Positions 47,899 through 58,160 of a DNA stretch of 64,000 nucleotides are shown one piece after another; within the stretch, counting starts at the first letter, position 1, and every line of letters begins with the position of its first letter. Made by a program: the position numbers and the translations under genes. The notes beneath the pieces were generated by a model that was given only the letters and a program-made list of their open reading frames with translations, searched no databases and was not told where the DNA came from. The DNA comes from Strix aluco (lineage: Eukaryota > Chordata > Aves > Strigiformes > Strigidae), in contig NC_133971.1 of the NCBI RefSeq assembly GCF_031877795.1, positions 84,964,446 to 85,028,445 on the forward strand. The letters are read 5' to 3'.

Positions 47899-50762
47899 GC
47901 TTTTGGGGCCTGAGCTGGCTGCTCAGGGGAACACAGGGCAGGGGCTGCTCTAGGTACTCGGTGATGGGAGTAGAGAAGGCTGCATTCCTCCGAAAGGGAC
48001 TGTCCCCGCTGCGGATGCTGGTGACACCCTGGAGGGGAGGGAAGCGGAGAGGTCCCTGTCGGCAGCCCAGTCCCCTGGGTGCTGCCAGGGCAGGGTGCCA
48101 GGGTGCTTACAGGCAGTCGGTGGGCTTGCTCCAGCCAGAAGCTGCAGGGCTGCTCCGTGCAGTAGTTGTGGGGCTGCAGGTGGAAGCAATGTGACAGTGG
48201 GCAGGGGGGACAGCATGGACAGGGGGGACACAGGAGCCTTGCAGGCTCCCTGAGGGCTGCTGCAAGCTGGGGGCAGGGGGGTGCTGTCCCCTGCCTGTAC
48301 CTGGGTGGTGGGCAGTGGCATGAACTGGCAGCCCCCAGCGTGGTAGTCCTGGTGTGTGGTGGAGACCGACTCCATGGGCATCCGTTGGGGACAGATCTTC
48401 TCCAGCATCTCCTTCCTGCCAGAACAGACCCTGCACCCCTCAGTGCTGGAGTCTCCCCCCACCCCGGGCAGGCACCCGCAGCAGGGTCCCCTTGTCCGGG
48501 GCATGGCTCCAGAGGTAGGTGGCACGCAGGGGTGCGGGCTTGCCTGTATTTCTGGTAGAGCATGGACTCCAGCATGGCCTTCCGCTGCCCTGCAGGGAGG
48601 AAGGTGCCATCAGCCCCGCAGCTAGGATCCCCTTGCTGCCTTTTGGGGGGGGTCACACAGCTCGGAGGGGTGAGGGGGCTCAGCCTCACCTCGCCCCAGC
48701 AGCAGGGCCCTGTGTGGCAGGCGGTAGGTGTCCTTCGTGGTGCTGCTGTCGGTGGGCCAGGAGAGGAGCTGGTGGACCAGCAGCCCATGGTGGCCATGCC
48801 GGTAGGTGAAGCCCTCGCTGCCCGGCTCCCACCCTGGTATGGAGTCCAGGTGGTTCATGGCTCTCTGGGGATGAACAGTGGGAGCTGCGGGAAGGGGGCA
48901 GGAGCCCATCCTGCAGTGGCCTCTGCCCACTCCTGGCTTTTAGGCTTCTGATAGTCCCATGGGGCTCTGGGCAGGGTTGGGAGGTGATGGTGAGTCACCC
49001 CCTCCTGATGAGCATCCGCAAATTAGGGGCACTGCCCCATACCTACGGACATGTCACACAGGCAGGTGCCTGACACAAGCCCTGGGAGCAGCTGCGGAGG
49101 CACAAGCTGCAAAAAGAAGGGGACAGTGCTACCAGCCAACTCCCCGGGAAAGCTGGAGCTGGGGTACCTGCAGCTTGGGCAGGGCTGACCTCTCCTGCCT
49201 GCCCAGGGTCAGCCAGCCTCATACGTCTGCCCCAACCCCTGAGTGCCCAGGCTGCCCTACAGCTGGGCAAGCACCCTTACAGCACTTGAACAAACCGTGT
49301 TCCTCAGGCTGTGGCATGGTTTGGCTCATGTTCCCCCCAGCCTGGCTTGCCCAAGCAGGCATCCCCACATCCCTGCAATGGGCTGTGACACCCAGCTCCC
49401 GCTGCCCTAGCAGCAAGCTCCCCACTCCCCTCCCAAAGCCTTGCCATCACTCCCCACATGCCTGCTCATGCTCTTATGCTATTGAATTTCATCCCTTTTC
49501 CATCCTGTTGGGCTCAAGGTCATCCAGCAAGCGCTAGCTAAGCCAAGGGCAGCTATTTAAAGAGAGAGGGCTGCCTAGGAGTGGAGGGTCTTCACAGGAT
49601 CAGCACGTGGGATATGATGGGGCAGGTCTGGAGGGGCATTTCCCTTTATGGCTCCCTAGGCAGTCGTGGGGAGTTACCTCCTCCTGCCAGTTGTGGATCA
49701 AGCAGCTCCCCCGAGGCACCAACCGGCTGTGCTGCTCTGCTGGCATCTGCAGGGAGGCAGGCAGCACTGGCACCACGATGGGGGGCACCTCACTGGGGCA
49801 AGTCCCCGACTTTCCAGGGCAGGGCAGCTGCTCAACCCCACAGGGATCCTTCCCATCCTCAGTGGGTGGCACTGTGCTGGGCATGGCTGTCAGGACCTCA
49901 GCGGGCAGCTTGGCCGTGGCTGACAGCATCTCCTGGGGCACCTCAGCTGTGGCTGACATCTCCTGGGGTACCTCGGTTGTGGCTGTCAGTGTCTCCCTGT
50001 GGCACGGGAGCTTCTCCCTGAGCACCTCAGGCAGGAGGATGTTGCTCCTGAACATGCACGGTGGTGTCTCCCCAGGGCACATGGGACATGTATGGCCTGG
50101 TCAGAGCCACCCTGCAGGTGGGGACAGTCCCTGAGGAAAGGGGGTGGGGAACATCCTTCACACACCCCCCACCTTGCCCACCATGTCCTCAGCCCTCGTC
50201 AGTGTGGGCAAGGCTGAGGCTGGGGATCCCAGGTCCCCTGCAGTGTCACCCCCACCCCGTGGTGGGGGACAAGTGACTCCTCTCCCTTTGGGGGGCAGAC
50301 GCAGCGCCTGCTGCTGGGTCTGTGCTCCAGAGGGGTCTCCCCCTCCATAACTCCCGGCTCCCCCCTTGCTCGCCCCCCCCCCCCCAGCAACATCCTCCCC
50401 CCAGTGTCCCCAGCCCAGGCTCTGCCCCCCAGTGCCACCCCCCCGCCCCGTGCCCCCCCCCCGGGGCCCTGCACCCCCAGCACCCCTTACCTTGGCTCTG
50501 CCCCTTACCTCCTCCCCAGGTGCGACCCCCCCCACCACGCCATGACCTCGAACCCCATCTTCTAATGCCCCCCTGTCCGCTCAGTGCTCCCCAGGCTCTG
50601 CCCCCAACCCCCCCCAGCCTCCTGCCCGGCAACTGTCTCCCTCGGGGGTCACCCTGAGGCCCTACACCCCTTAATCCCCCACCCTCGGGGGGTCTCGGCA
50701 CCCCGCCGCCGCACTCACGGCTCCACGGCGCCTGAGCGGGGCTGACCCTGCTCCGTCTCCAT
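47894..50762 (-). CDS. SPAG8: SPAG8, sperm-associated antigen 8
   Basis: Microtubule-lumen protein of sperm and ciliary doublets, testis-enriched in mammals. Seven coding exons: 50719-50762, 49678-50047, 48690-48864, 48544-48589, 48301-48415, 48111-48173 and 47894-48028, totalling 948 nt, 315 residues plus stop. This is shorter than human because the Gly/Ser/Ala-rich N-terminal half is missing. Matches: METEQ start, LVPRGSCLIHNWQEE (human LPRGQCLLYNWEEE), YRHGHHGLL, SSTTKDTY, RKAMLESML, ESVSTTHQDY, FWLEQAHRLP and SIRSGDSPFRRN.AFSTP. Exon 2 holds imperfect repeats around EVPQEM. The intron after 48544-48589 uses a GC donor (CAG|GCAAGC). The exon 1-2 junction is the least certain: acceptor at 50048-50049 was chosen because it alone restores phase. 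Tail to tail with NPR2. Confidence 0.9.
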
Positions 50763-51420
50763 GGTGACGGTAAACACCGCCCGCGTCCCGCCCTCGGCCG
50801 CAAGCTCATTGGTGGCGCCGGGTGCGTGCGCACCTCCCATTGGCGGAGAGCCTGAAGGGGCGTGTCATGGCCCACCCCGGGGCGGGGCCAATGGGAGGAT
50901 TAGCGTGGCGGGGCGTGGCAGGGGGCGTGGCCAAGGCAGGAAGTGGGGAAGGCGTATGGCGCGGGGCTGCGCCCGGGATGGGATCGGGGGCGGGGGGGCC
51001 GTGGGCCGTGTGTCCCCGCTCTTGGGCGGTCCGTGTCCCCCCCTCGCCCCGGGCTGCCTTGGAGCCGCCACCGGCGGGGGCCGGGGAGGAGCTCTGAGCC
51101 CAGCGAGAGGTCGCAGGGCCTGGCCTGGGGGCAGGGGTGGCCCCAGAGGCTCTCCGCCTGGGGCGGCAGGAGGGACGTGCCCTGCACTGGGCACCTGGGG
51201 ACACGCCGCTCCCCGTGACTCGACCCGAGTGACGCCCGCTCGGGTGTGCCCCCTGCCCCAGGGACCCCCACGGCTGGGACGGGGCGGGGCGGGCCCGGTG
51301 CCTGGCTGGGCACAGTCGGTTCCCCCGCAGGTGTGGAGCCGCTCCCCTGCCGCCCGCCCTCGCTGGGCCCCCGGCCCCATCCCCGCGGAGGCCGGGCAGA
51401 AGAAGGGCCCTTTGATAACG
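50763..51420 (-). promoter_or_regulatory. SPAG8: SPAG8 CpG-island promoter with clustered CCAAT boxes
   Basis: CpG-rich DNA immediately upstream of SPAG8. It contains at least three CCAAT/ATTGG words in about 90 bp (near 50808, 50838 and 50888), the NF-Y arrangement typical of TATA-less promoters. The island continues rightward well beyond SPAG8, so a divergent non-coding transcript is possible. Confidence 0.6.
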
Positions 51421-52920
51421 CGCGGCATGCTCCGGCGCGAGGGCTGTTATTCCAGAGCTCTGCGGTGCGTGCCGCCGGGGCCACTGCGTGCTCGGCCCTG
51501 GGGGCCTCTTGTTTTTTCTGGCTGGGGATGTGCCCGGCCCCTCTGGCCTCGGCCAGCTGGGGCCCCCAGTGGGGACTGCTCCTCCCTCCGGGCGCTCGGC
51601 CCCACGCCAAGCAGGGGATCCTCTGAGCCCATCTGCCACGCAGCTGCGGGGAGAAGGGAGAGACGTGCCGCAGAGCGCAGGCTCTGCAAAGAGGGGGCCC
51701 TCCATGGTGGGCCCGCAGCAGCCCTGCTGCCGAACAGGAGCATCCCCAGATTCCCCGCCAGACACGAGTGGAGTTGTCCCCAGGGCAGCCAGCATGGGTG
51801 TCTGGGTGACACCGAAGGGACACTGAAGGCACCACAAGTAGGACAGGGATCTTGGCAATGACAGCCCTGGGGTGTGCACTCACTGTAGGGCAACCACAGG
51901 CCATTGCTGTGGGGCTGCAACCTGGCAGTATCACCGTGGGGCAGCAGCCCTGGAGCTGCTGGAGCACATCTGGCTGCCTCTCACCAGCTGACGCATCCCC
52001 CGCCGCGCCCCTGCCCGGTTCTTTTGGGAACTTGCGTCATTTGTGATAGTCTTTGGCTGAGGAATGAAAACAGCCGTTGGCCCCTGTCGTCCCCCCCACC
52101 CCAGCCCAATCCCGTGGGGCTGTGAGCGCTGTGCTGTCCCGGGGCTGCTCGGGGACTGACAAAATAAACCTGGCTCAGGAGGAAATGTGATTGCAGACGT
52201 CCATCCCCTGATCTCGTGTGCTGACACTTGCCCTCCGCTGAGCACGGCATCCCTGGGGGTCTGCTCCAGGTGAGCCCTGGGGGATGATGGGCTGGGAAAC
52301 CCTGGCCCTTCTTCGGAGTCCTCACCTCCCCAGGGACCCTCAGCCCTTCTTTGGGGCCCCCAACCCCGAGGCAAGTCTGTCCCATGTCCAAGAGTGGCTC
52401 CATCCCATGCTGAGGCTCAAGCAGGTCTCAGAGGCGGGAAGCAGCATCATCCAACATTTTTAAGCTTCATTTGCACCTCGAAAACATTCCCCATGCTATC
52501 CTGGGTGTTGGCAGCGGGGGGGAAAGCGACAGGGCTCTGCCACAGCCCCACGCTGCTCCCGGGGGGCCCCCGCCGCCAGCGCCACCGAGCCGGAGGCTAA
52601 ACAGAGCCACCATTCTCCCCGGCGGGCTGCGGTCCCCTGCGCGGCTGGCGGGGGCCCAGGTGGCCCCGCCGGCGGTGCCAGGTGGGACGTGCACAGCGCC
52701 AACACCAGCCCCCGCCGCTAAATATAGCCACAGCTCTCGGCCACGGCCCAGCGCGCCGGCAGAGACAAGGGGCACGGGGCAGGGAGCGAGCAGGATGGCT
52801 GTGCGCCGGCAGCGAGCGCGCGGTTGCGTGCCTGTGAGCCCCCATGTGTGTGTGTGTGCACCCCTCACGGGGTGGACATGGCCACGTGCAGGCACGTGTC
52901 TGCGGTCCACATGTGTAAAC
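51421..52920. other. SPAG8 upstream interval
   Basis: GC-rich DNA with no recognisable protein. Notable words are TTGCGTCATTTG (CRE/AP-1-like, ~52034), an AATAAA on the plus strand near 52161, and CTAAATATAG (MEF2-type, ~52719). Long ORFs on both strands have no recognisable domain and no splice-consistent homology. Confidence 0.5.
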
Positions 52921-52922
52921 AA

Positions 52923-52929
52923 GAGAGAG

Positions 52930-52961
<32 letters not shown>
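52923..52961. repeat. (GA)n(TG)n compound microsatellite
   Basis: About five GA followed by about fourteen TG dinucleotides, directly preceding the ~50-bp minisatellite. Confidence 0.93.
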
Positions 52962-52963
<2 letters not shown>

Positions 52964-52974
52964 TGCTGCTGCGT

Positions 52975-54113
52975 GTGGGCAGCGCTGCCCGTGTTTTGCA
53001 CGCACAGGGCGGGGGGAGGTCTGCGGTGCGCCACACAATGTGTTTTGCACGGCAGTGCGTGCACAAAGGGTCTGGGGTGTGCAGCAGCAATGTTTTCCAC
53101 AGTGGTGCACGCCCGGGTGGTCTGGTGTTTTGTCCTGGTTTCCACTGAGATAGAGCTAATTGGGGATTTTTTTTCCTTCCCTCTTACTAGCTAGAACAGT
53201 GCTGTGTTCTGGATTCAGTCTGGGATTCGCTGTGAGAAGAACATTGACAATGTACTGATGGGTTTAGTTGTTGCTCAGAAATCCAGGACTTTTCAACTTC
53301 TCACGTCCCGCAAGTGCGCAGGTACACAAGAAGCTGGGGGGGGAACACAGCCAAAACAAGACCCCAGCTGGCCAGTGGAATATTCCACATCACCTAACGT
53401 CATGCTCAGCGTATAGAGAAGGGTTGGTTGGGAAGCTCCACTCAGGTGTTCAGGATGGTGGTTTCAGGATTCTCTCCTCTCTGGGATCACAAGCCAGGAA
53501 TGGGCTGGGCATCGGTCAGCGGGTGGTGAGCAATCACATTGTGCATCACCCATTTGTATTTTCTATTATTATTATTGGCATTATTACCGTAACTTTATTT
53601 CAATTATTACATTGTTTTTATCTCAACCTCCGAGTCTCCTTACCCTTACCCTTACCCTTACCCCTCCCCTCCCCTACCTTACTCCCTTCCCCATTCCCCG
53701 GGGGCAGGGGAGGGGAGTGAGCGTCTGTGTGTGCTCAGTTGCCCTCTGGGCTCACACCGGGACAGCTCTGCAGGGCCGAGTTTTGCCCAGTGGTGCGGGC
53801 ACAAGGGGGGGCCTGGGATGTGCAATGCCTTTTGTGTAGCAGTGCACGCGTGGGGCTCTGCTGTAGGCAGTGTAACGTTTTGCACAGCAGTGCGAGCACA
53901 CAGGGCCTGGACTGTGCAGCGCAGCGTGTTTTGCACAGGGGTGCATGCACAGGGACTCTGGTGTCTGCAGCACTGTCTGACACAGTGGTGCACACACAAG
54001 GGCTCTGCTCAGTGCAGGACAATATTTCGCACAGTGGTGCAAGCATGGGGGGTCTGGGCTGTGCAGCACAGCATATTTTGCACGGGGGTGCATGCGCCAG
54101 TGGTGTGGCAAGT
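52975..54113. repeat. ~50-bp minisatellite, interrupted by an LTR
   Basis: Units share TTTTGCACAGTGGTGCA-type cores followed by CAAGGGTCTGGGCTGTGCAGC. About three units lie at 52975-53130 and seven or so at 53765-54113, with an LTR between them. The 135-151-codon plus-strand ORFs across it are repeat by-products. The last unit and a half recurs at 60.73-60.81 kb as part of the duplicated block. Confidence 0.85.
53131..53764 (+). mobile_element. Solo LTR of an avian endogenous retrovirus (TGTCCTGGTTTC type)
   Basis: Begins TGTCCTGGTTTCCACTGAG and ends near GGGACA, matching the general form of a common bird ERV LTR (…CTGGGCATCGGTCAGCGGGTGGTGAGCAA… region, A/T-rich ATTATTATT tract, CTCAACC, then pyrimidine tract). 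It interrupts the ~50-bp minisatellite. No internal retroviral sequence is next to it. No convincing target-site duplication was found, so the right end is approximate. Confidence 0.8.
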
Positions 54114-54665
54114 TGTAAAAGGACCAAGCTTTAGAAAACTCTTTTCTCTTAGGATATTATTAATAGCAGGAATAATCAATAAATAGATATAGTTTTATAG
54201 GCTTAATTAATAGAGCACAGGTGCTCTAGGAACAATACTGACAGTTTAAGCAACTTAGAAAGGCTAGGTAATGAAAAGCTAGACATAGATTAAGTATATG
54301 TTAAATAGAACATTTTGAGTCTTTTCTCAGAAGTCTAGAAGTGAATTATGATGAAGATTGTTCAGAAGATAAGTAACCACGATGACCAAAGACTGCATCA
54401 ATGACCAGTGGTGTCCAAAGAGAAATTAGAATGGAACGATAAGAACTAGTCGAAACTGTGGAATACAATGGACTTTTGAAATTGATGATGAATCGAGAGC
54501 TGAAAGTTCCTGGAAAATCACCAAAGACTCTTTGTATTGTATGTTAGTTCATGTATAGAGAGGGCGCTTTTTGTTAGCTGTTGCCGCTCACCGAGGTGAT
54601 GGCCCAACTCAGTTGTTAATAAAGCCAGGCTAGAGGTACCCACAGTCTGGTGAAAGCCTTTAACA
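54114..54665 (+). mobile_element. Solo LTR in copy A, plus orientation
   Basis: 552 bp from TGTAAAAGG to TTTAACA, with an AATAAA near the 3' end and low-GC sequence. It is flanked by the 4-bp direct repeat AAGT (54110-54113 and 54666-54669). The duplicated block at ~60.81 kb shows the uninterrupted site GGGAAGTGAGTTG, confirming the boundaries. No gag/pol lies beside it. Confidence 0.9.
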
Positions 54666-55234
54666 AAGTGAGTTGTGGGTGGTACAGTGGTATGTGGGTG
54701 TGCAGGGCCCACTGGGGTGGGGAGCAATAAGAGTGCAACTAGTGCTTGTAGTTCAATTTAGTGCCATTAGCTGGCTTTCCCAAGGCAGAAACACAGCAGT
54801 GCCCAGCGTGGGGCTCTGGCAGCAACATGGGGGTGCTTGGGGGGCAGCCGGGGTGCTGGGGCTGGGTGGTGGCAGTGGAGCTGGGTGGGCAGCCGGGGCA
54901 TGGGGTGCTGCTGGCAATCCTGGGACGTTCCCCAGCTCAGGGACACCCTTGTGGCACCCAGCCTGCTCCCCCCTGCTCGGCACCAGCATGGGCCTTTTGT
55001 TTGTGGGATGTGGGCGCCCTCCAAAAACCTCTTGCTCCGACTGGGGGGGTCCAGAGTATCTCCAGCATGGGCAGGTTGGGAAGTGGGCAGACCAGAGCCG
55101 CCCCCAAGCATCCAAGTAACAGGGCACCAAGTCCCACCTGTGTCCCCCTGCTGCTGTGACACATGAGGCCACCCCTGCCCAGGATGGCTACTCCCACCCC
55201 CAGAAGGGCCACCCCGACACACAGCCACCAAAGC

Positions 55235-55744
55235 TGTCACTGAAATCAGGAATGAACATCTTAACACCAGCGTACCATTCAGAAGCAGGCATTCTATTTA
55301 TTGCCGCGCTGGATGCAGGGGGGATCGCTCCATCTAACGTGCACACCGAAAGACAAAAGCACACTCATTATATACAATTTAAAAAATTAATATTTATGTA
55401 ATTTCCAAGAAGTACCCACCTATTTCCAAGGAATCTAATGCATATGTTAATACATTGCACAAAAGTACTAAACTTTGGGGAAGGGTCTCTGAAGGGTCTT
55501 CCATGGGGGTCTTCAGTGGTCTCTGGTGGTCCCTAGTGGTTGTTGAAGAGGTGTCTGTTAGTGTGCTTTCCATGAACTCTTAAGTCTTTCTTTCATATAA
55601 AATTTTGTCTTGGCTCATCGCTTTGTTTGTAGAGTTTCTCAAATTCCTTATCTTGATTTCAACAGGTGTCTGATGGTTTATCTGCCCTCCCCAGGATGTA
55701 CCTATCACAGTTGGGTGCATTCTTGTCTGAGGCCCCTTAAAACA
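55235..55744 (-). mobile_element. Solo LTR in copy A, minus orientation
   Basis: 510 bp. On the minus strand it runs from TGTTTTAAGG to TTTCAGTGACA with AATAAA near the end. It is flanked by AAGC (55231-55234 and 55745-55748). Copy B has an uninterrupted CACCAAAGACACC at the equivalent place. It is of a different family from the LTR at 54114, judged by its ends. Confidence 0.88.
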
Positions 55745-55838
55745 AAGCCACCACCAAGGAGATGCTTTATTGGGGGGTGGGTGGGTAGGGGGGGCTCAGC
55801 CTGGGGGCCAGCCCAGATGCTGCCCCCCCAACACGTGT
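55745..55838 (-). pseudogene. Duplicated 3' fragment of HINT2 (poly(A) signal and last coding bases)
   Basis: Matches HINT2 61341-61434. It has the AATAAA on the minus strand and the reading equivalent to the C-terminal …W-P-P-G-stop, with a few substitutions. It lacks the splice acceptor and the HIT histidine motif, and lies downstream of HINT2 beyond the provirus, so it cannot be a functional exon of that gene. Confidence 0.88.
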
Positions 55839-55852
55839 AGGTGTGCAGCAAG

Positions 55853-56344
55853 TGCACCCACCCGATGACAATAGGGTTTCTTGGCTGCCGAAGTGTAGCA
55901 GCTACTGATTGTGCTTGTTCTCGGGGCTTCACGGTAGTTGGGGCCTTTGGCCAATGGGAGCCGCTATTGACCACAGATCAGATCCGGATGGGTATAAATG
56001 GAGTCCCCTGGGGGAACCATTTTGAGCTAGTTCCCCCCTGGAGCAGGATGCTGTGGTTGAGGACTCTCCCCTTGGGTTGGGACACTGCCCTAGGAAGCTC
56101 CTTGAGGTTCCTATGGGTCGGGATGCTGCCCTGAGAAGTTCCTCGAGGTTGAGAGTCCTCATTGTTAGGTGAGTGATAGAGAGTTTTGGGGTTGTCCTTA
56201 AACCCTAGGGACTGGTGGTGCTTTGTTCTCCTCTCACGGGCATTTGAACCTGCTGCTGAATGGTTGCAGAGGGCTAGTTATTTGTGTTGATAATAAATAC
56301 TTAATTTTTGGTTGTTGTTTGTTTATTTGGGAGCCTCTGTAACA
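55853..56344 (+). repeat. Provirus 5' LTR
   Basis: 492 bp starting TGCACCCACCC and ending CTGTAACA. Contains GGTATAAATGG (TATA box), an internal near-duplicate of about 40 bp (GTTGGGACACTGCCCT… / GGTCGGGATGCTGCCCT…) and AATAAA close to the end. Confidence 0.85.
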
Positions 56345-57459
56345 TACTAATTGGTGTAGTCATATGTTGATGCTGATAGAGGAGCTATTACAGAAGCATA
56401 GTTGTGTCAATTCTCCCCCAGATGTGTGATGGGTGAAGGAGAAGTGGTTGGATCTGGTGACAGTTGTGAGGAAGTTGGAACAGAGCCACAGAAGTTTTTG
56501 GGATGGCGAACTGAAGGAAAAATGTGTGCCATCTCAGGTGCTGTTTGATTCAGGCGCAGGATTACTTTGTCGTAGTGAAGAAAGATAATTTAGAGAAGTG
56601 GTTGGAAATTGATTGAAGATAGAATTGTTACAAGAAAGTGAGAGAAGGTGGTTATTGAAAAAAAAAAAGTTGAAATTATGTTGGCACGAGCAAAAGGCCT
56701 CCTAGTATTGTTCAGGTTCTAAAGTTAATTATGAGTGCGGGCTTTGAGGAATGGCATGAGTCATCTGGGGAGAGTCTGATGAAAGTATTTTGGAGGAAAT
56801 CGAGGAACTGGAGGAAAGAAATGTGGGACCTCTCTTTAAAACAGAAAGGCATAGGGCCCACAGGATGAGAACCCCCAGACCACTGTCTGTACAACCCTCT
56901 GGACAGGACCCAAGCTTAGCGAACTTCAGGTTGTTTTCACATAAGCCAGGTGAAACTGAAACCAAGTGTTTGTGGAGGGTTTCTTTAATGGGGGGGGGGC
57001 TGAATTCTGTTGAGTGATGATGAAGCGGGAGGGTTCTGGGGTCCCGGAGTGACAGACCAGCGGGTAGTCAGTTGGTGACATCTCAAGTGGCTTACTGGGC
57101 TGGGGGTGTGCACCCTAAGGAGGGGGAGGAACCTGTTACCATTAAGGTGAAGGGGTTGTTGGAATTGGTGGAGGGAGTACAAAAGGTGGCTTGCATTGGG
57201 TGATGTATGAGACAAGGGTGGTAGAAAAATGTCACATAGTGTGAATGCAGTTTTGGTTACCAGGGAAAAAGAGGATGACAACGGTGGAGGTGACTTTAAG
57301 TCCTTAAAAATGAAATATATTAGGGTTTGATGTTCTGGCAGGTAAACAGTGGTGTTTACCAGACAGCGGAGTGTGGAATTTTGGAGGTAAGGGGACAGGG
57401 CTTACTCAGGTAAGAATTTTGTAGGTTGCTCCTTTAATACCACAATCTAAAGTGACCTG

Positions 57460-58160
57460 TGTCTCTTGCTATCCATTGCCAACTGCTGCCAAAGGAGGTG
57501 TTGTAGAGGTGATTAATGATCTTGAAAAAAGAGAGATTATGAATAATACACATTCCCCTTATAATTCTCCAGTGTGGCCAGTTGGCAAACCAAACCAAAG
57601 GTGGTGATTACCAGTTGTTTATTGGTGGCTGAATGCCCATCCAGGCCCTTTGGCCGCCGAGGGGCCTGGCGTGGCTGGGCTGGGTGCAGCTCTGCAGGAG
57701 CGTGCCCACCAGGCCTGGGATGGGGGGATGAGTTCTTTGGGGTCCCCTTTGCAGGAAGCAAACAGAGATGGCTTTGCTCTGCCATGGGAAGGCGTGCAGT
57801 TTACAGTCACACGTCTCCCCCAGGGATATCGGCACTTGCCAACAATTGCTCACTAGGCACTGGCTCAAGAGCTCCCCAAAACCATGCCTGGAGAAGGGGT
57901 TAAAATACCTGGAACCCCCCCTCCTGTGGGAGTCAGGCAGTGAATGTACAATTATATCATTATTATATCATTATTGCCACACGGGGCAGATGGGGAGGGA
58001 ACACCCGAAGTGCTCCAAATAGAAGATCTGCCCTCTGCTCGCCCAGACAGAGAGCCTCCTCCCTCATGCATAAAACTTGCTGCTCCGTTCGAGCCCCACC
58101 TTAAAACCAGGTGGTTCACTGGTGCGTCCTCTAGGAGAGAGGGGAAGGTGTGGAAATGCA
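57460..58160 (+). pseudogene. pol-like remnants (reverse transcriptase and RNase H) inside the provirus
   Basis: Short stretches are typical of retroviral reverse transcriptase (an N-S-P-V-W-P-V-like start and an L-P-Q-G-Y motif) followed by an RNase H-like W-F-T-G motif. They are interrupted and non-functional, and identified only as fossils. Confidence 0.65.

Larger units (their letters stand above)
54020..55838 (-). repeat. Duplicated block, copy A (split by two solo LTRs)
   Basis: Pieces 54020-54113, 54666-55234 and 55745-55838 together match 60725-61434. Over the first ~220 bp of the flank (from 54721 versus 60841) I count only a handful of differences. One ~23-bp and one ~25-bp indel separate the copies elsewhere. 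It ends inside what corresponds to the last HINT2 exon, directly against the provirus 5' LTR. Confidence 0.92.

Noticed and set aside
53638-53670. Telomere-like CCCTTA repeats
   Set aside because: The unit is CCCTTA, not CCCTAA, and it lies in the pyrimidine tract of a known LTR type, so it is a local microsatellite.
52975-54113. CRISPR-like spaced repeats
   Set aside because: Vertebrate nuclear context; the units are degenerate tandem repeats without constant direct repeats and unique spacers.
54753-55172. Possible unknown gene in the duplicated flank (ORFs open in both copies)
   Set aside because: Open frames exist on both strands and indels of non-triplet size separate the copies. No start context, splice sites or domain supports coding.
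55745-55838. Alternative last exon for HINT2
   Set aside because: It lacks a splice acceptor and the histidine motif and lies beyond the provirus downstream of a strong HINT2 poly(A) signal.
58085-58100. tRNA B-box-like word (GTTCGAGCCCC)
   Set aside because: No matching A box or cloverleaf around it; it lies in the pol-like part of the provirus.
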